A stretch of 64,000 bases of DNA, from the NCBI RefSeq assembly GCF_003574445.1, contig NZ_KZ984555.1, positions 334,360 to 398,359 of the forward strand, in the 5' to 3' direction. Positions 1 through 8,080 of the stretch are shown here, in pieces. How positions within the stretch are numbered: the first letter of the stretch is position 1; the number at the start of each line of letters is the position of its first letter. Under the pieces are notes generated by a model. It was not told the DNA's origin, ran no database searches, and saw only the letters and a program-made list of their open reading frames with translations. The DNA comes from Streptomyces sp. YIM 130001. Its GTDB lineage: Bacteria; Actinomycetota; Actinomycetes; Streptomycetales; Streptomycetaceae. A program made the position numbers and the translations under genes.

Positions 1-110
1 TCACCTGCGGCCAGGAAGTCGTGGGTCGCCTCGACCGCGCTCCGCCAGACCTCGACGAGGCGGGGCCATTCGCCCGCTCCGGCGCAGGGCCGGAGTTCGA
101 CGCCGTTCAT
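1..110 (-). CDS. GNAT-family N-acetyltransferase, N-terminal fragment
   Basis: The reading frame starts at an ATG at 110 on the minus strand and runs off the left edge of the window, so only about 36 residues are visible. They begin MNGVELRPC and include VEATHDFL. The pattern of an aromatic-rich first helix followed by ATHxFL is typical of small GNAT acetyltransferases that move an acetyl group from acetyl-CoA to an amine. The acetyl-CoA binding loop lies outside the window, so the substrate cannot be guessed. A TGA at position 1-3 is in a different frame and does not end this gene. Confidence 0.6.
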   Translation of the reverse strand, partial: MNGVELRPCAGAGEWPRLVEVWRSAVEATHDFLAAG

Positions 111-288
111 CCCGAATCCTTCCCATCGCGACCGGTGATCACCTCGGCGGGCCCGGGGTGATCCCCTCCATGCTGACTCCCGCACCCGACCCGGGGCAGC
201 ACCACCACTGTGCCCGGTCCACCACTGTGCCCGATCCGCCGGGATGCCCGCGATACGTCGGGATACCCGCGGCCGGGCTGCTACGTGC

Positions 289-1320
289 TCACTCCGTCTC
301 CTGCGGATGCGGGCTCATGTGCGGTGGCTCGGCGGGGCGTTCGCGGCCTCCGTCACGTCCCGAGAACACGACGGCGAGGAGGGCGACGACCACCGCGGCG
401 ACCAGGAGTCGGCCGCCGGCCCGCAGGACCCACGCCGTTCGTGAGGCGCCGGGATCGCTGACGCCGCCCAGCCGTTCGGTCCGCCGTACGGGTGTGAGCA
501 GGCGCAGCAGGAGCAGCACGGCGACGGGTATCTGGAGCAGCCACAGGACGGTGCGGGGCCATTCGCCGAACCAGACGTTCGTGCCGTACAGGAGTGTGTG
601 CCAGACGCTCAGGACGTAGACGAGGATGACGAAGCGGTGCAGTCGGCGCCAGGTGCGGGGACCGATGCGGTGGCGGACGTAGAAGAGGAGGCCGAGCGGG
701 ACGGCGAGGTAGAGGGCCGCCTGGCCGATCGGGATGGCGACCTGGCCGGTGCCGGAGTCGTACCAGCCGGGTACGAAGGAGTCCGCGAAGCCGGTCCACA
801 GACGGGCGAGCCAGCTCAACTGGTTCTCGTAGCGCACGAGTTCGGCCATGAACATCAGGCCGTGGGCGAGCATCAGGGCCATCGTGGTGAGGCTGGTGGT
901 GCGGTGCCAGCGCTCCAGGGTCGCCCGGGACACGGGCAGCCGCGCCACGTGCCTGCCCGGGAGCAGCAGCCCGAGCATGACCGTGCCCCATGCCCACAGC
1001 AGGCCCGACCAGCCGAACGCCTGGCTGAGCAGGTACATCCAGTACGTCGTCGGGTCGTCCATGAAGGGCATGACCGTGACCGTCGACGAGGCCCCGGACT
1101 CCATCCGCGCGTAGAGGAACGCGAAGACGGCGGCGGTCACACCGAAAGCGGCCGCCGCGTCGGGCAGCGCAGCCCGGAGATCGGCCCGGAGGGTGACGCG
1201 GCCACCGGGGGCGCGCGCCGGAGGTGCGGTCGTCGTGCTTGCGGCAGGTGTGGTGTCGTCGATCGTGTCGTCCGGTGGCGGCGTGGTCTCGCCCGGTGGC
1301 AGCGTCTCGTCCGGCGGCAT
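289..1320 (-). CDS. Ferric-reductase-like transmembrane haem protein
   Basis: A 343-residue integral membrane protein. A Pro/Thr-rich cytoplasmic head (residues 1-45) is followed by about six hydrophobic helices. Two helices carry paired histidines, H139 with H153 and H228 with H241, spaced 13-14 residues apart. This is the bis-haem signature of the ferric reductase/NADPH oxidase transmembrane superfamily. No FAD- or NAD(P)-binding domain follows, so any electron transfer needs a partner. I prefer the ATG at 1320 because the longer frame upstream (to 1410) encodes no hydrophobic or conserved residues. Divergent from the ImmA-like gene at 1567; the 246-bp gap has a short inverted repeat, AGGCG-N7-CGCCT, at 1411-1427. 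The substrate is unknown. Confidence 0.72.
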   Translation of the reverse strand: MPPDETLPPGETTPPPDDTIDDTTPAASTTTAPPARAPGGRVTLRADLRAALPDAAAAFGVTAAVFAFLYARMESGASSTVTVMPFMDDPTTYWMYLLSQAFGWSGLLWAWGTVMLGLLLPGRHVARLPVSRATLERWHRTTSLTTMALMLAHGLMFMAELVRYENQLSWLARLWTGFADSFVPGWYDSGTGQVAIPIGQAALYLAVPLGLLFYVRHRIGPRTWRRLHRFVILVYVLSVWHTLLYGTNVWFGEWPRTVLWLLQIPVAVLLLLRLLTPVRRTERLGGVSDPGASRTAWVLRAGGRLLVAAVVVALLAVVFSGRDGGRERPAEPPHMSPHPQETE

Positions 1321-1566
1321 GCGGCAAGTGTGGCTCAGGTGGCGGGAGTTGCTGCTTATGCAAACCGGCCAGGGTGGCGCACGGCAACCCGGCCACCCGT
1401 CGTTCCGCAAAGGCGGAATTCTCGCCTCTCTCCCCGGGCTCGCGCCACCGAATCTTTCAAGTGTGGTCTATACAGGCCGCGTTTGGCATAGTGCGCCGGG
1501 ACCGGAGCGAGGAGTACCGGGCGGGCGCCGCCGCGCGCTCCGGTACCCACCGAAGGGGGAAGTACG

Positions 1567-2121
1567 GTGCGCAGGCGCAGGCCGCGGGAGGTCAAGGACC
1601 TCATCGCCCGACTCGGGGCCCGCCTTGACCTGCCGGCGCCCGCAGCACCGGAGCAGCTGTTCGCGGCGCTCCTGGCCGCCGCGTCCGAACTCAGAGGCCG
1701 CCAGATCGTGTTGCTCGAGGAGGAGTTCCCGCACCGGACGGCCACCGGACTCTGGCTCGACATGCCGGATCGCGACGTGATCGTGGTGGACGCGCGAGCC
1801 ACTCCGTTCCACCAACTGGCCATCATCTGCCACGAGATCTGGCACATCCTCAAGGGCGACTGCGGTCATCACGACGAGGCCGCGAGCGGCGCGGCACAGG
1901 CCCTCAGCGACCGTTCCGAACTGCACAGTGCCGTACGGCAGGTGGCGGCGCGCACCGCGTTCGACGAGGCGAGCGAGCAGGACGCGGAAACGTTCGCGCT
2001 GCACGCGGCGGCGCAGTTCCGGAGCCGCTTGCAGGAGGCGACCGACGCAGCACCGTACGACCGGTCGGGGATCGGCGGACGGATCAGCGCCTCGCTCGGC
2101 GACGGCCGGCCGCAGGTCTGA
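1567..2121 (+). CDS. ImmA/IrrE-type zinc metallopeptidase
   Basis: A 184-residue soluble protein with an HEIWH zinc-peptidase motif at residues 89-93, in the context CHEIWHILKGD, as in ImmA/IrrE (COG2856) proteases. ImmA cleaves a phage repressor, and IrrE/PprI cleaves DdrO. The GTG start at 1567 is preceded by a good Shine-Dalgarno run, AGGGGGA. No XRE repressor is fused or adjacent, which is unusual for ImmA. The next gene, a polytopic membrane protein, starts 3 nt after the stop, so the two are almost certainly co-transcribed. Related Streptomyces genes are often labelled toxin component of a toxin-antitoxin system. That label is inherited, and nothing here proves toxicity. Confidence 0.8.
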   Translation: MRRRRPREVKDLIARLGARLDLPAPAAPEQLFAALLAAASELRGRQIVLLEEEFPHRTATGLWLDMPDRDVIVVDARATPFHQLAIICHEIWHILKGDCGHHDEAASGAAQALSDRSELHSAVRQVAARTAFDEASEQDAETFALHAAAQFRSRLQEATDAAPYDRSGIGGRISASLGDGRPQV

Positions 2122-2124
2122 TCC

Positions 2125-3288
2125 GTGCGCACGTGGGGCTACTACCTGCCCGTACTCGCCCTGTGGGCGGCGCTCGCCGTCAAGCTGCCCGCGCTCCTCA
2201 AGTGGCGTGACCCGCTGGTCCGTTCGGTGTGCCTGGTGCTGGCCCTCGCGGGCGCGAGCTTCCTCTTCGGTGCGCCCACCACGATCAGCTTCGTCAACGG
2301 GGCGACGGGCATCGCGAACCTCTCGGGCCCGCTGGTGTACGTGATCATCAGCGGGTACAGCGCGGCGTGCCTCCTGCTCATCCTGCAGTGGCGCGGCGGC
2401 CCCGAGGATCACGTGCGCCGCGTCTCGAGGCGGTGGGCGCTCGGTTACGCGGCGCTGGTCACGGCGCTCGTCGTCCTGTTCGCACTCGGTGACGCACCCG
2501 TCGAGCGGCGTACCGACTTCGACACCTACTACGCGCGTACGCCCTGGATCGGGCAGATGGTGCTGCTCTATCTGCTCGGGCACATGACCGCGGCCGTGGC
2601 GTCGACGGTGCTGTGCCGGCGCTGGGCCGGGCAGGTGCAGGGGTGGCTGCGGGCCGGCCTGTACACGATGACCGTGGGGTGGCTGCTGAATCTGAGCTTC
2701 AGCGGCCTGAAGCTGGCTGCTGTGGCGGCCCGTTGGTCCGGCCGGGACTGGGACGCGCTCAGTTCGGTCGTGGCGCCCGGCTTTGTCGGCCTCGCCGCGG
2801 TCTGTGTGACCTCCGGGATCTTGCTGCCGCTGGTGGCGCCGCGCCTGGAGGCGACGTGGCGCACCCTGCACACCTGGCGCCGACTCGCTCCGCTGTGGCG
2901 CGAGTTGAGCGCCGCGGCCGACCGTCCGCTGGCCGCCGCGATCCCCTGGTACTCCACACCTCGTGTCCATCTCGTCCGCCGCGAGGCCGGCATCGAGGAC
3001 GGACTCGCCCTGCTGCGGCCCTACTTGAACGACGCGGTCCGCACCCGCGCACAGGACAGGGCGAGCGCGTACGGGCACGGTCCGGCGCAGGCCGAGGTGA
3101 TCGGGCAGGCGGCGATGATCGCGGCCGCGGCACGGGCCGTCGAACGCACTCCACCCCTGCCTGCCTCCGCTCCCGCCGCACCTCCACCGTCCGCGCGCGA
3201 TGCCCTGATCGGCGTCGCTCGCGCCCTGCACACGTCGCCCGTCGTGGCGGAATTCCGCAACACCCCCACGGAAAGAGCCCGATTGTGA
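2125..3288 (+). CDS. MAB_1171c-family (DUF6545) polytopic membrane protein, copy 1
   Basis: A 387-residue protein with about seven hydrophobic segments in residues 1-250, then a soluble C-terminal part of about 130 residues. It matches the MAB_1171c putative transporter family (DUF6545 C-terminal domain), with signature stretches such as ATGIANLSGPLVY and DTYYARTPW. The GTG start lies 3 nt after the stop of the protease gene, showing tight translational coupling. The function of the family is unknown, and transporter is a database guess. A paralogue follows directly. It could sense or shield the membrane for the linked protease; this is inference. Confidence 0.75.
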   Translation: MRTWGYYLPVLALWAALAVKLPALLKWRDPLVRSVCLVLALAGASFLFGAPTTISFVNGATGIANLSGPLVYVIISGYSAACLLLILQWRGGPEDHVRRVSRRWALGYAALVTALVVLFALGDAPVERRTDFDTYYARTPWIGQMVLLYLLGHMTAAVASTVLCRRWAGQVQGWLRAGLYTMTVGWLLNLSFSGLKLAAVAARWSGRDWDALSSVVAPGFVGLAAVCVTSGILLPLVAPRLEATWRTLHTWRRLAPLWRELSAAADRPLAAAIPWYSTPRVHLVRREAGIEDGLALLRPYLNDAVRTRAQDRASAYGHGPAQAEVIGQAAMIAAAARAVERTPPLPASAPAAPPPSARDALIGVARALHTSPVVAEFRNTPTERARL

Positions 3289-3363
3289 GCTCCACCCACA
3301 CCCGCGCCCGCGGAAGCCGCTCCCCCGACGCACGGGCGACCGCCCCTGCTCCGAGGCCCTGAC

Positions 3364-4572
3364 ATGGAGAACGGGCTGGTCTTCTACATACCGACGGCCG
3401 TACTGCTGCTCGCCTGCGGCCTCAAGTTCGCCACGCTGCACGGCGAATGGCGCGATCCGCTGGTCACGGCCGGCGTCACGATGTTGATGGCCGGCGCGAT
3501 CGCCTGCTTCCTGGCGGCCCCGCCGACCGTCCGTGCGGTGAACGACGCGACGGGCATCAGCAACTTCTCCGGTCCGCTGGTCTACAGCGGGATGTCGGCG
3601 CTCAGCGCCTCGTACCTGGTCCTGATGCTGTACTGGCAGGGCGGCAGGCCCGAACGGCTGCGCCGCAGAGTCCAGTGGGTGGTGGGTGCGTACGCCCTGG
3701 TCATCGTCGGCATCGTGGTGCTGTTCGCGCTCGCCGATGTGCCCGTGGAGCGGGTCCGCGACCTGGACACGTACTACGCCAATACGCCGTTCATGCGCGA
3801 GACGATCCTGCTGTATCTGATCGGGCACTCGGTGGCGAGCACCACGCTGACCGTGGTCGGTCTCAGGTGGATACGGAAGTTGCGTGGCCCTGCCCGGGTC
3901 GGACTCATCCTGATCGTCGGAGGGTTCGCCTTCGACGTGGTCTTCCTGGCCGCCAAGTTCTCGGCGCTGGCGGCCCGTTGGAGCGGGCACGACTGGGACT
4001 GGCTGTCCACGGCCTTCGCGCCTCCGATGGCACTGCTCGCGGGGATCTGTGTGGGCACCGGGTTCGCGCTGCCGCGTATCGGTCCGGCGATCGGCGAGAC
4101 GTTCCTGGCATGGCAACGTTGCCGTCAACTCAGGCCGCTCTGCGCGGAGTTGGACGGTCTGGGCGCGCCGATCACGGCGGTGGTCCGCTGGTGGGACCCG
4201 CCCACCGTGCGCCTCGCCCAGCAGGAGGTCCTCATCGGTGACGGGGTGATCGCCTGCGCGCCGTACTTCGACCAGGAGGTCCGCCGCACCGCACACGCCG
4301 AGGCGCGGGCCGCCGGCGTCGGCCCCGCGGTGCAGCGGCCGGAGGCCGTGGCGGAGGCGGCGATGCTCACCGCCGCACGGATACGGGTGACCGCCCCGCA
4401 CGAGGCCGACCCACCCGCCGAGGTCGGCCGGCTCACCTCGCTCGCCAGCACGGCCCGGATGGCCGAGCTGGCCAGAGCGCTGTCGTCGCCGATCGTCGCC
4501 CGGGCGCGGGCGGAGGCGGCTGAGCGGACGGCGGCGGAGCGGGCGACCGGCCGGTCCGGGACGCCGCGCTGA
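3364..4572 (+). CDS. MAB_1171c-family (DUF6545) polytopic membrane protein, copy 2
   Basis: A 402-residue paralogue of the preceding gene with the same plan: about seven N-terminal membrane helices, then a soluble C-terminal domain. Shared blocks include ATGISNFSGPLVY, DVPVERVRDLDTYYANTPF and KFSALAARWSGHDWDWLS. The ATG start at 3364 lies 75 nt after copy 1, with no visible terminator between them, so all three genes are probably one operon. Identity between copies looks moderate, so this is an old duplication rather than a recent one. The stop overlaps a hairpin shared with the convergent serine hydrolase gene. Molecular function unknown. Confidence 0.74.
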   Translation: MENGLVFYIPTAVLLLACGLKFATLHGEWRDPLVTAGVTMLMAGAIACFLAAPPTVRAVNDATGISNFSGPLVYSGMSALSASYLVLMLYWQGGRPERLRRRVQWVVGAYALVIVGIVVLFALADVPVERVRDLDTYYANTPFMRETILLYLIGHSVASTTLTVVGLRWIRKLRGPARVGLILIVGGFAFDVVFLAAKFSALAARWSGHDWDWLSTAFAPPMALLAGICVGTGFALPRIGPAIGETFLAWQRCRQLRPLCAELDGLGAPITAVVRWWDPPTVRLAQQEVLIGDGVIACAPYFDQEVRRTAHAEARAAGVGPAVQRPEAVAEAAMLTAARIRVTAPHEADPPAEVGRLTSLASTARMAELARALSSPIVARARAEAAERTAAERATGRSGTPR

Positions 4573-4599
4573 CCGGCGCCGCGACCGCGACCGGTCAGC
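4568..4599. terminator. Hairpin between convergent genes
   Basis: Perfect 9-bp inverted repeat GCTGACCGG / CCGGTCAGC with a 14-nt loop. It spans the stop codon of the second MAB_1171c gene and the end of the serine hydrolase gene. No T-tract follows, which is common for actinobacterial terminators. It could act on both strands. Confidence 0.5.
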
Positions 4600-5716
4600 C
4601 GTACAGCGCTGACTCGTAGAAGGCGTCCAGAGCCGCGTCGATCGGGTGGGGCCGGGGCCGGCCCGTCGCGTCGAGTGCGTTCCAGCGCTGCAGGTTCATC
4701 GCGACGGACAGCTGCCGGCCGCCGTCGGCGCGGGTCATGGACAGGGTGCCGCCGCCCCAGACCGTGCCGCCGTGACCCCAGAAGGTGGCCTGGCCCGGGG
4801 CGTCCGTCGGGTACAGGCCCAGTCCGTAGTCGATGGTCCGGCTCTCCTGGGACACGACGGGGACGGTGCGCTGCATCTGCTCCAGGGACGCCGCGCTGAC
4901 GATCTCGCCGGCGAGGAGCAGGCGGTAGAAGCGGTTGAGGTCGGCGACGGTGGAGATCAGTGCGGCCGCCGGCAGTCCCGCGAAGGACATGTCGAAGACG
5001 CTGTAGTCGCGCGGCGGGTCGATCGTGCCGAACCACGCCTCGTAGAGCCGCGAGTGCGGGCCCTCGACGTGCGGACCGTTGGGGTAGCCGGTGTCACGCA
5101 GTCCCGCACGCTCGATGACGTTGCGGGTGATGCAGTCCGCGGCGGTGGTGCCGGTGACGTGGGCCAGGAGTTCGCCGAGGAGCAGGTAGTTGGTGTTGGA
5201 GTACAGGCCCGGGGTGTCGCCGGGGGCGCTCTCGGGAGGCGCCGTGACGCCGAGTTCGATCAGCTCGACGGCCTCGAACCGGGTGTGCCGGTGGTCGTCC
5301 ATGCTCTGCGCCGAGGTGTTCGCGACGTCCGGGAACGCTTTGAGGGACGGATAGGCGTACGAGAGGTACTCGGCCAGCCCGCTGGTGTGGTTGATCAGCA
5401 TCCGGACGGTGATCGTCTCGCCGCGTTCGCCGGGCACCAGCTTCGGGAGGTAGCGGCCGATCGGCGCGTCCAGGTCGATCCGCCCGCTCTCGGCCTGCTG
5501 CAGCACGGCCGCGGAGGTGAAGGTCTTGGTGACACTGCCGACGCGGTGCCGCATGTCGGCGGTGACGGGGCGGCCGGCCTCGACGTCGGCGACACCGGCG
5601 GCGCCCCGCCAGATCCGGTCGCCGTCACGCACCTCGGCGAACAGGCCCGGTATCCCGGCTCGGTGGACGTTCTCGAGGGCGGCTTCCAGCACTGCGGAGT
5701 CCAGTTGACTGCTCAC
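4595..5716 (-). CDS. Serine hydrolase of the class C beta-lactamase / DD-peptidase fold
   Basis: A 373-residue protein with all three active-site elements of the beta-lactamase (PF00144) fold: SVTK at 61-64 (nucleophile Ser61 and Lys64), Y172-S-N174, and HGG at 315-317 in place of KTG. Members include class C beta-lactamases, D-aminopeptidases and esterases. I see no signal peptide, so this one is probably cytoplasmic, more like an esterase or D-amino-acid hydrolase than a resistance enzyme. It is divergent from a TetR gene with a palindromic intergenic region, so that regulator probably controls it. The substrate cannot be told from sequence. Confidence 0.85.
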   Translation of the reverse strand: MSSQLDSAVLEAALENVHRAGIPGLFAEVRDGDRIWRGAAGVADVEAGRPVTADMRHRVGSVTKTFTSAAVLQQAESGRIDLDAPIGRYLPKLVPGERGETITVRMLINHTSGLAEYLSYAYPSLKAFPDVANTSAQSMDDHRHTRFEAVELIELGVTAPPESAPGDTPGLYSNTNYLLLGELLAHVTGTTAADCITRNVIERAGLRDTGYPNGPHVEGPHSRLYEAWFGTIDPPRDYSVFDMSFAGLPAAALISTVADLNRFYRLLLAGEIVSAASLEQMQRTVPVVSQESRTIDYGLGLYPTDAPGQATFWGHGGTVWGGGTLSMTRADGGRQLSVAMNLQRWNALDATGRPRPHPIDAALDAFYESALYG

Positions 5717-5767
5717 GACAGGGGTCCTCTCGTCATGACACGGGCACTCGGCCCACTCACGAACCCA

Positions 5768-5802
5768 TTATGCACGCACCGCGTGCAACACCAAGTGCAT
5801 AA
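5768..5802. promoter_or_regulatory. Nested palindromic operator between serine hydrolase and TetR genes
   Basis: Two inverted repeats overlap: an outer pair TTATGCAC (5768-5775) / GTGCATAA (5795-5802), and an inner pair TGCACGC (5771-5777) / GCGTGCA (5781-5787). They lie between divergent genes, next to the TetR start. This is the expected place and symmetry for the operator of the TetR protein encoded at 5844. That it binds here is inference. Confidence 0.55.
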
Positions 5803-5843
5803 GTTAGGCTGAGGCCGTCCGCAGACCCGGTGAGAGGGACGAA

Positions 5844-6494
5844 ATGGCAGGCCGAAGGCGCTGGTCGACCGAAGAGATCCTGGACGCGGCAGCCGAGCTG
5901 CTGCGCACGGGCGACGCCGATTCGTTCAGCGTGCGCAGACTCGCCGCGACGCTCGGCACCGACTCCTCCAGCCTCTACCGCCACTTCCGCAGCAAGACCG
6001 AACTCCTGCGCGCGGTCGCCGACCGGATCCTGCTCGCCGCCGTCGACGGCTACCGACCGGAGGGCGACTGGAAGCAGCGCATCACCGGCCTCGCCCTGCG
6101 CGTACGGGACGCCTTCGGCCGGCATCCCCAACTCGCCACCGTCTGGGGGCGCTACGCCTCCGGCGGCACCGGCTCCCGCCTGGTCATGGAAGAGGTGCTG
6201 CAGGCCCTGCGCACGTCCGGCCTGCCCGACGAGAAGATCCCGGCGCACTACCACCGCATCGTGGTGCTGCTCACCGCACTGATCACCTCCGAGGCCGGGA
6301 TCAGCACCATCACCCCCGAGGAGTACGACCAGGGCATGGAACTCTTCCGCGTCGCGGTCCTCGGCGCCGACCCCGACCAATTCCCCGCCCTGGCCCACTT
6401 CGCCCGCGACCTCCGCCCCCTCGGAGCCGACCGCGAAACGGACTTCCACGCAATCCTCGCGGCCCAACTCGCCCAGATCGAGGCCACGATCTGA
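5844..6494 (+). CDS. TetR-family transcriptional regulator
   Basis: A 216-residue protein with the classic TetR N-terminal helix-turn-helix at about residues 8-55, including FSVRRLAATLGTDSSSLYRHF. The C-terminal ligand/dimer domain resembles TetR_C families that follow drug or small-molecule ligands. ATG start at 5844, preceded by GAGAGGGACGAA. It is divergently transcribed from the serine hydrolase, and the nested palindromes in the 127-bp gap suggest it represses both genes. The ligand is unknown. Confidence 0.88.
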   Translation: MAGRRRWSTEEILDAAAELLRTGDADSFSVRRLAATLGTDSSSLYRHFRSKTELLRAVADRILLAAVDGYRPEGDWKQRITGLALRVRDAFGRHPQLATVWGRYASGGTGSRLVMEEVLQALRTSGLPDEKIPAHYHRIVVLLTALITSEAGISTITPEEYDQGMELFRVAVLGADPDQFPALAHFARDLRPLGADRETDFHAILAAQLAQIEATI

Positions 6495-6517
6495 ATCAGC
6501 GACCCCCTACATCACTG

Positions 6518-7669
6518 TCACCCGCTCGCCACCAAGCGCCACAGCGATGTCGTCTCCGCGCTTCTGGCTGCGTGGAGAGGGTCGGTGGGGTCGGTGGCGC
6601 GGGGGTGGCGGGGTCGGGTGTCGAGCTTGTCCTCGATCTGGAGGTGGGCCGCCGCGATGGCTTCGAGCAGGTGGGCGCGTGTTCTGAGGCCGAGGTGCTC
6701 TGCCAGGTCGGACAGGACGAGCCAGCCCTCGCCGCCCGGCCGGAGGTGGGCCGACAGTTCGGCGAGGAAGCCGTGGAGCATGGAGTTGTCCGCGTCGTAG
6801 ACGCCCTGCTCGACGGAGGTGGCCGGACGGCCGGGCAGCCAGGGCGGGTTGCACACGACGAGGTCGGCGCGGCCCTCGGGGAACAGGCAGGGGCCCGTGA
6901 CGTCGATGCGGTCGGTCAGTGCCAGCCGGTGGATGTTCTCCCTGGCGCAGGTCAGGGCGCGCGGGCTGATGTCCGTGGCCACGACACGGTCCACGCCCCG
7001 CTCGGCGAGGACAGCGGCGAGGACCCCGGTGCCCGTACCGAGGTCGAAGGCCGTGCTTCCGGTCGGGCTGTCGCGGATCGTGGCCGGCAGGGGTGCCTGG
7101 GCGACCAGGTCGACGTACTCGCCACGGACGGGTGCGAACACTCCGTAGTGGGGGTGGATGTGTGCGCCGAGCGCGGGTACGTCGACGCCTTTCGTGCGCC
7201 ACTGGTGGGCGCCGATGACTCCCTGCAGCTCGCGGAGGGAGACCACCGTGGGACCCTGCGCCGGGCCGTAGGCCTCGAGGCAGGCCTGGCGGACGTCGGG
7301 GGCCCGGCGCAGCCCCAGCACGTAGTCCTCGTCGAGCAGCACCAGAAGCTTGCCGAGCACGCGGACGCGGTGGCTCACGGCACGTCGGTGCAGGTGGAAG
7401 GCCTCGCTCGGGGAGGCGTCGCTCGGCAAGGTGCCGGAACGGGACCGTTTGCGGTCGATGCGGCGGCTCATCGCCTGGAGCAGTTGCCGGGCGTTGTGGA
7501 AGTCGCCCTGCCAGAGCAGGGCCGTCCCTTCGCAGGCCTGACGGTAGGCGTGGTCGGCCTTCGTCCGGTCGTCGGCGACGACGACGCGCTTCGGCGGGGC
7601 CGCGCCGCTCTCGGACTGCCAATGGGCGGAACGGCGGGTGGGGCCTTCGTCCCAGTGGATCGCGGACAC
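6518..7669 (-). CDS. Class I SAM-dependent methyltransferase with NPPW motif
   Basis: A 383-residue protein. The SAM-binding motif AFDLGTGTGVLAAVL lies about two thirds along, followed by the acidic motif VATDIS and a catalytic-type NPPW tetrapeptide (VVCNPPWLPG). NPP[FYW] is found in N6-adenine, N5-glutamine and some rRNA guanine methyltransferases, so the target is a nucleic-acid base or a protein amide rather than a small hydroxyl. I chose the GTG at 7669 because GAGGAG sits 6 nt upstream; the longer frame to 7777 has no such site. The N-terminal 170 residues are helical and not recognised. It follows the Hsp70 operon by 111 bp and may be read from it. Confidence 0.75.
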   Translation of the reverse strand: MSAIHWDEGPTRRSAHWQSESGAAPPKRVVVADDRTKADHAYRQACEGTALLWQGDFHNARQLLQAMSRRIDRKRSRSGTLPSDASPSEAFHLHRRAVSHRVRVLGKLLVLLDEDYVLGLRRAPDVRQACLEAYGPAQGPTVVSLRELQGVIGAHQWRTKGVDVPALGAHIHPHYGVFAPVRGEYVDLVAQAPLPATIRDSPTGSTAFDLGTGTGVLAAVLAERGVDRVVATDISPRALTCARENIHRLALTDRIDVTGPCLFPEGRADLVVCNPPWLPGRPATSVEQGVYDADNSMLHGFLAELSAHLRPGGEGWLVLSDLAEHLGLRTRAHLLEAIAAAHLQIEDKLDTRPRHPRATDPTDPLHAARSAETTSLWRLVASG

Positions 7670-7780
7670 GACTTGCTCCTCGTGATCGAACCTGCTGGGG
7701 CACGAAGAGCGCTTCGACGAGAAGCGGGCTCGGCTCGTCCGGGGCCCCGACACCTGTCCGGAGGTTCGCACACGCATCGG

Positions 7781-8080
7781 TCAGCGGCCAAAACCCGGGC
7801 GCCGTCGAGAACCGCTCCGACGAGGGGCGGAGCGGTTGTGGTGGCGGACCTTGGCCAGCAGGGACCGGGCCTCCGTGTCGGTGGGGTTCAGGAGGAGGGT
7901 GACCGCGAGGTGTTCGCGGGCGGTCCCCCAGTCACGGATACGGGCCGCCCGTACCGCCTGGTTGAAGTGCCGGTCCGCGAGGGTGCGCAGGTCCCGGAGT
8001 GCGCCGAGGTCGCCCCGGCAGGCGTAGCAGCGGGCGGGCAGTCCCGGCAGGGCGCTGCGGCAGTGGGGGCAGCTCAGCAT
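7781..8080 (-). CDS. Small zinc-ribbon protein with a TPR-like helical tail
   Basis: A 99-residue protein starting MLSCPHCRSALPG. Two CxxC pairs, CPHC and CYAC, 12 residues apart, form a probable zinc ribbon at residues 4-22. The rest is a helical segment with the look of one tetratricopeptide hairpin (FNQAVRAARIRDWGTAREHL, then LLLNPTDTEARSLL), and it ends in a very basic tail. The ATG at 8080 overlaps the stop codon of the Hsp70 gene (TGATG), so translation is coupled. Linkage suggests a cofactor or adaptor of the Hsp70; this is inference. Confidence 0.72.
   Translation of the reverse strand: MLSCPHCRSALPGLPARCYACRGDLGALRDLRTLADRHFNQAVRAARIRDWGTAREHLAVTLLLNPTDTEARSLLAKVRHHNRSAPRRSGSRRRPGFGR

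Noticed and set aside
1468..4401. 977-codon minus-strand open frame opposite the ImmA/MAB_1171c genes
   Set aside because: It is the antisense shadow of three well-supported genes in high-G+C DNA, with Arg/Gly/Asp-rich nonsense composition.
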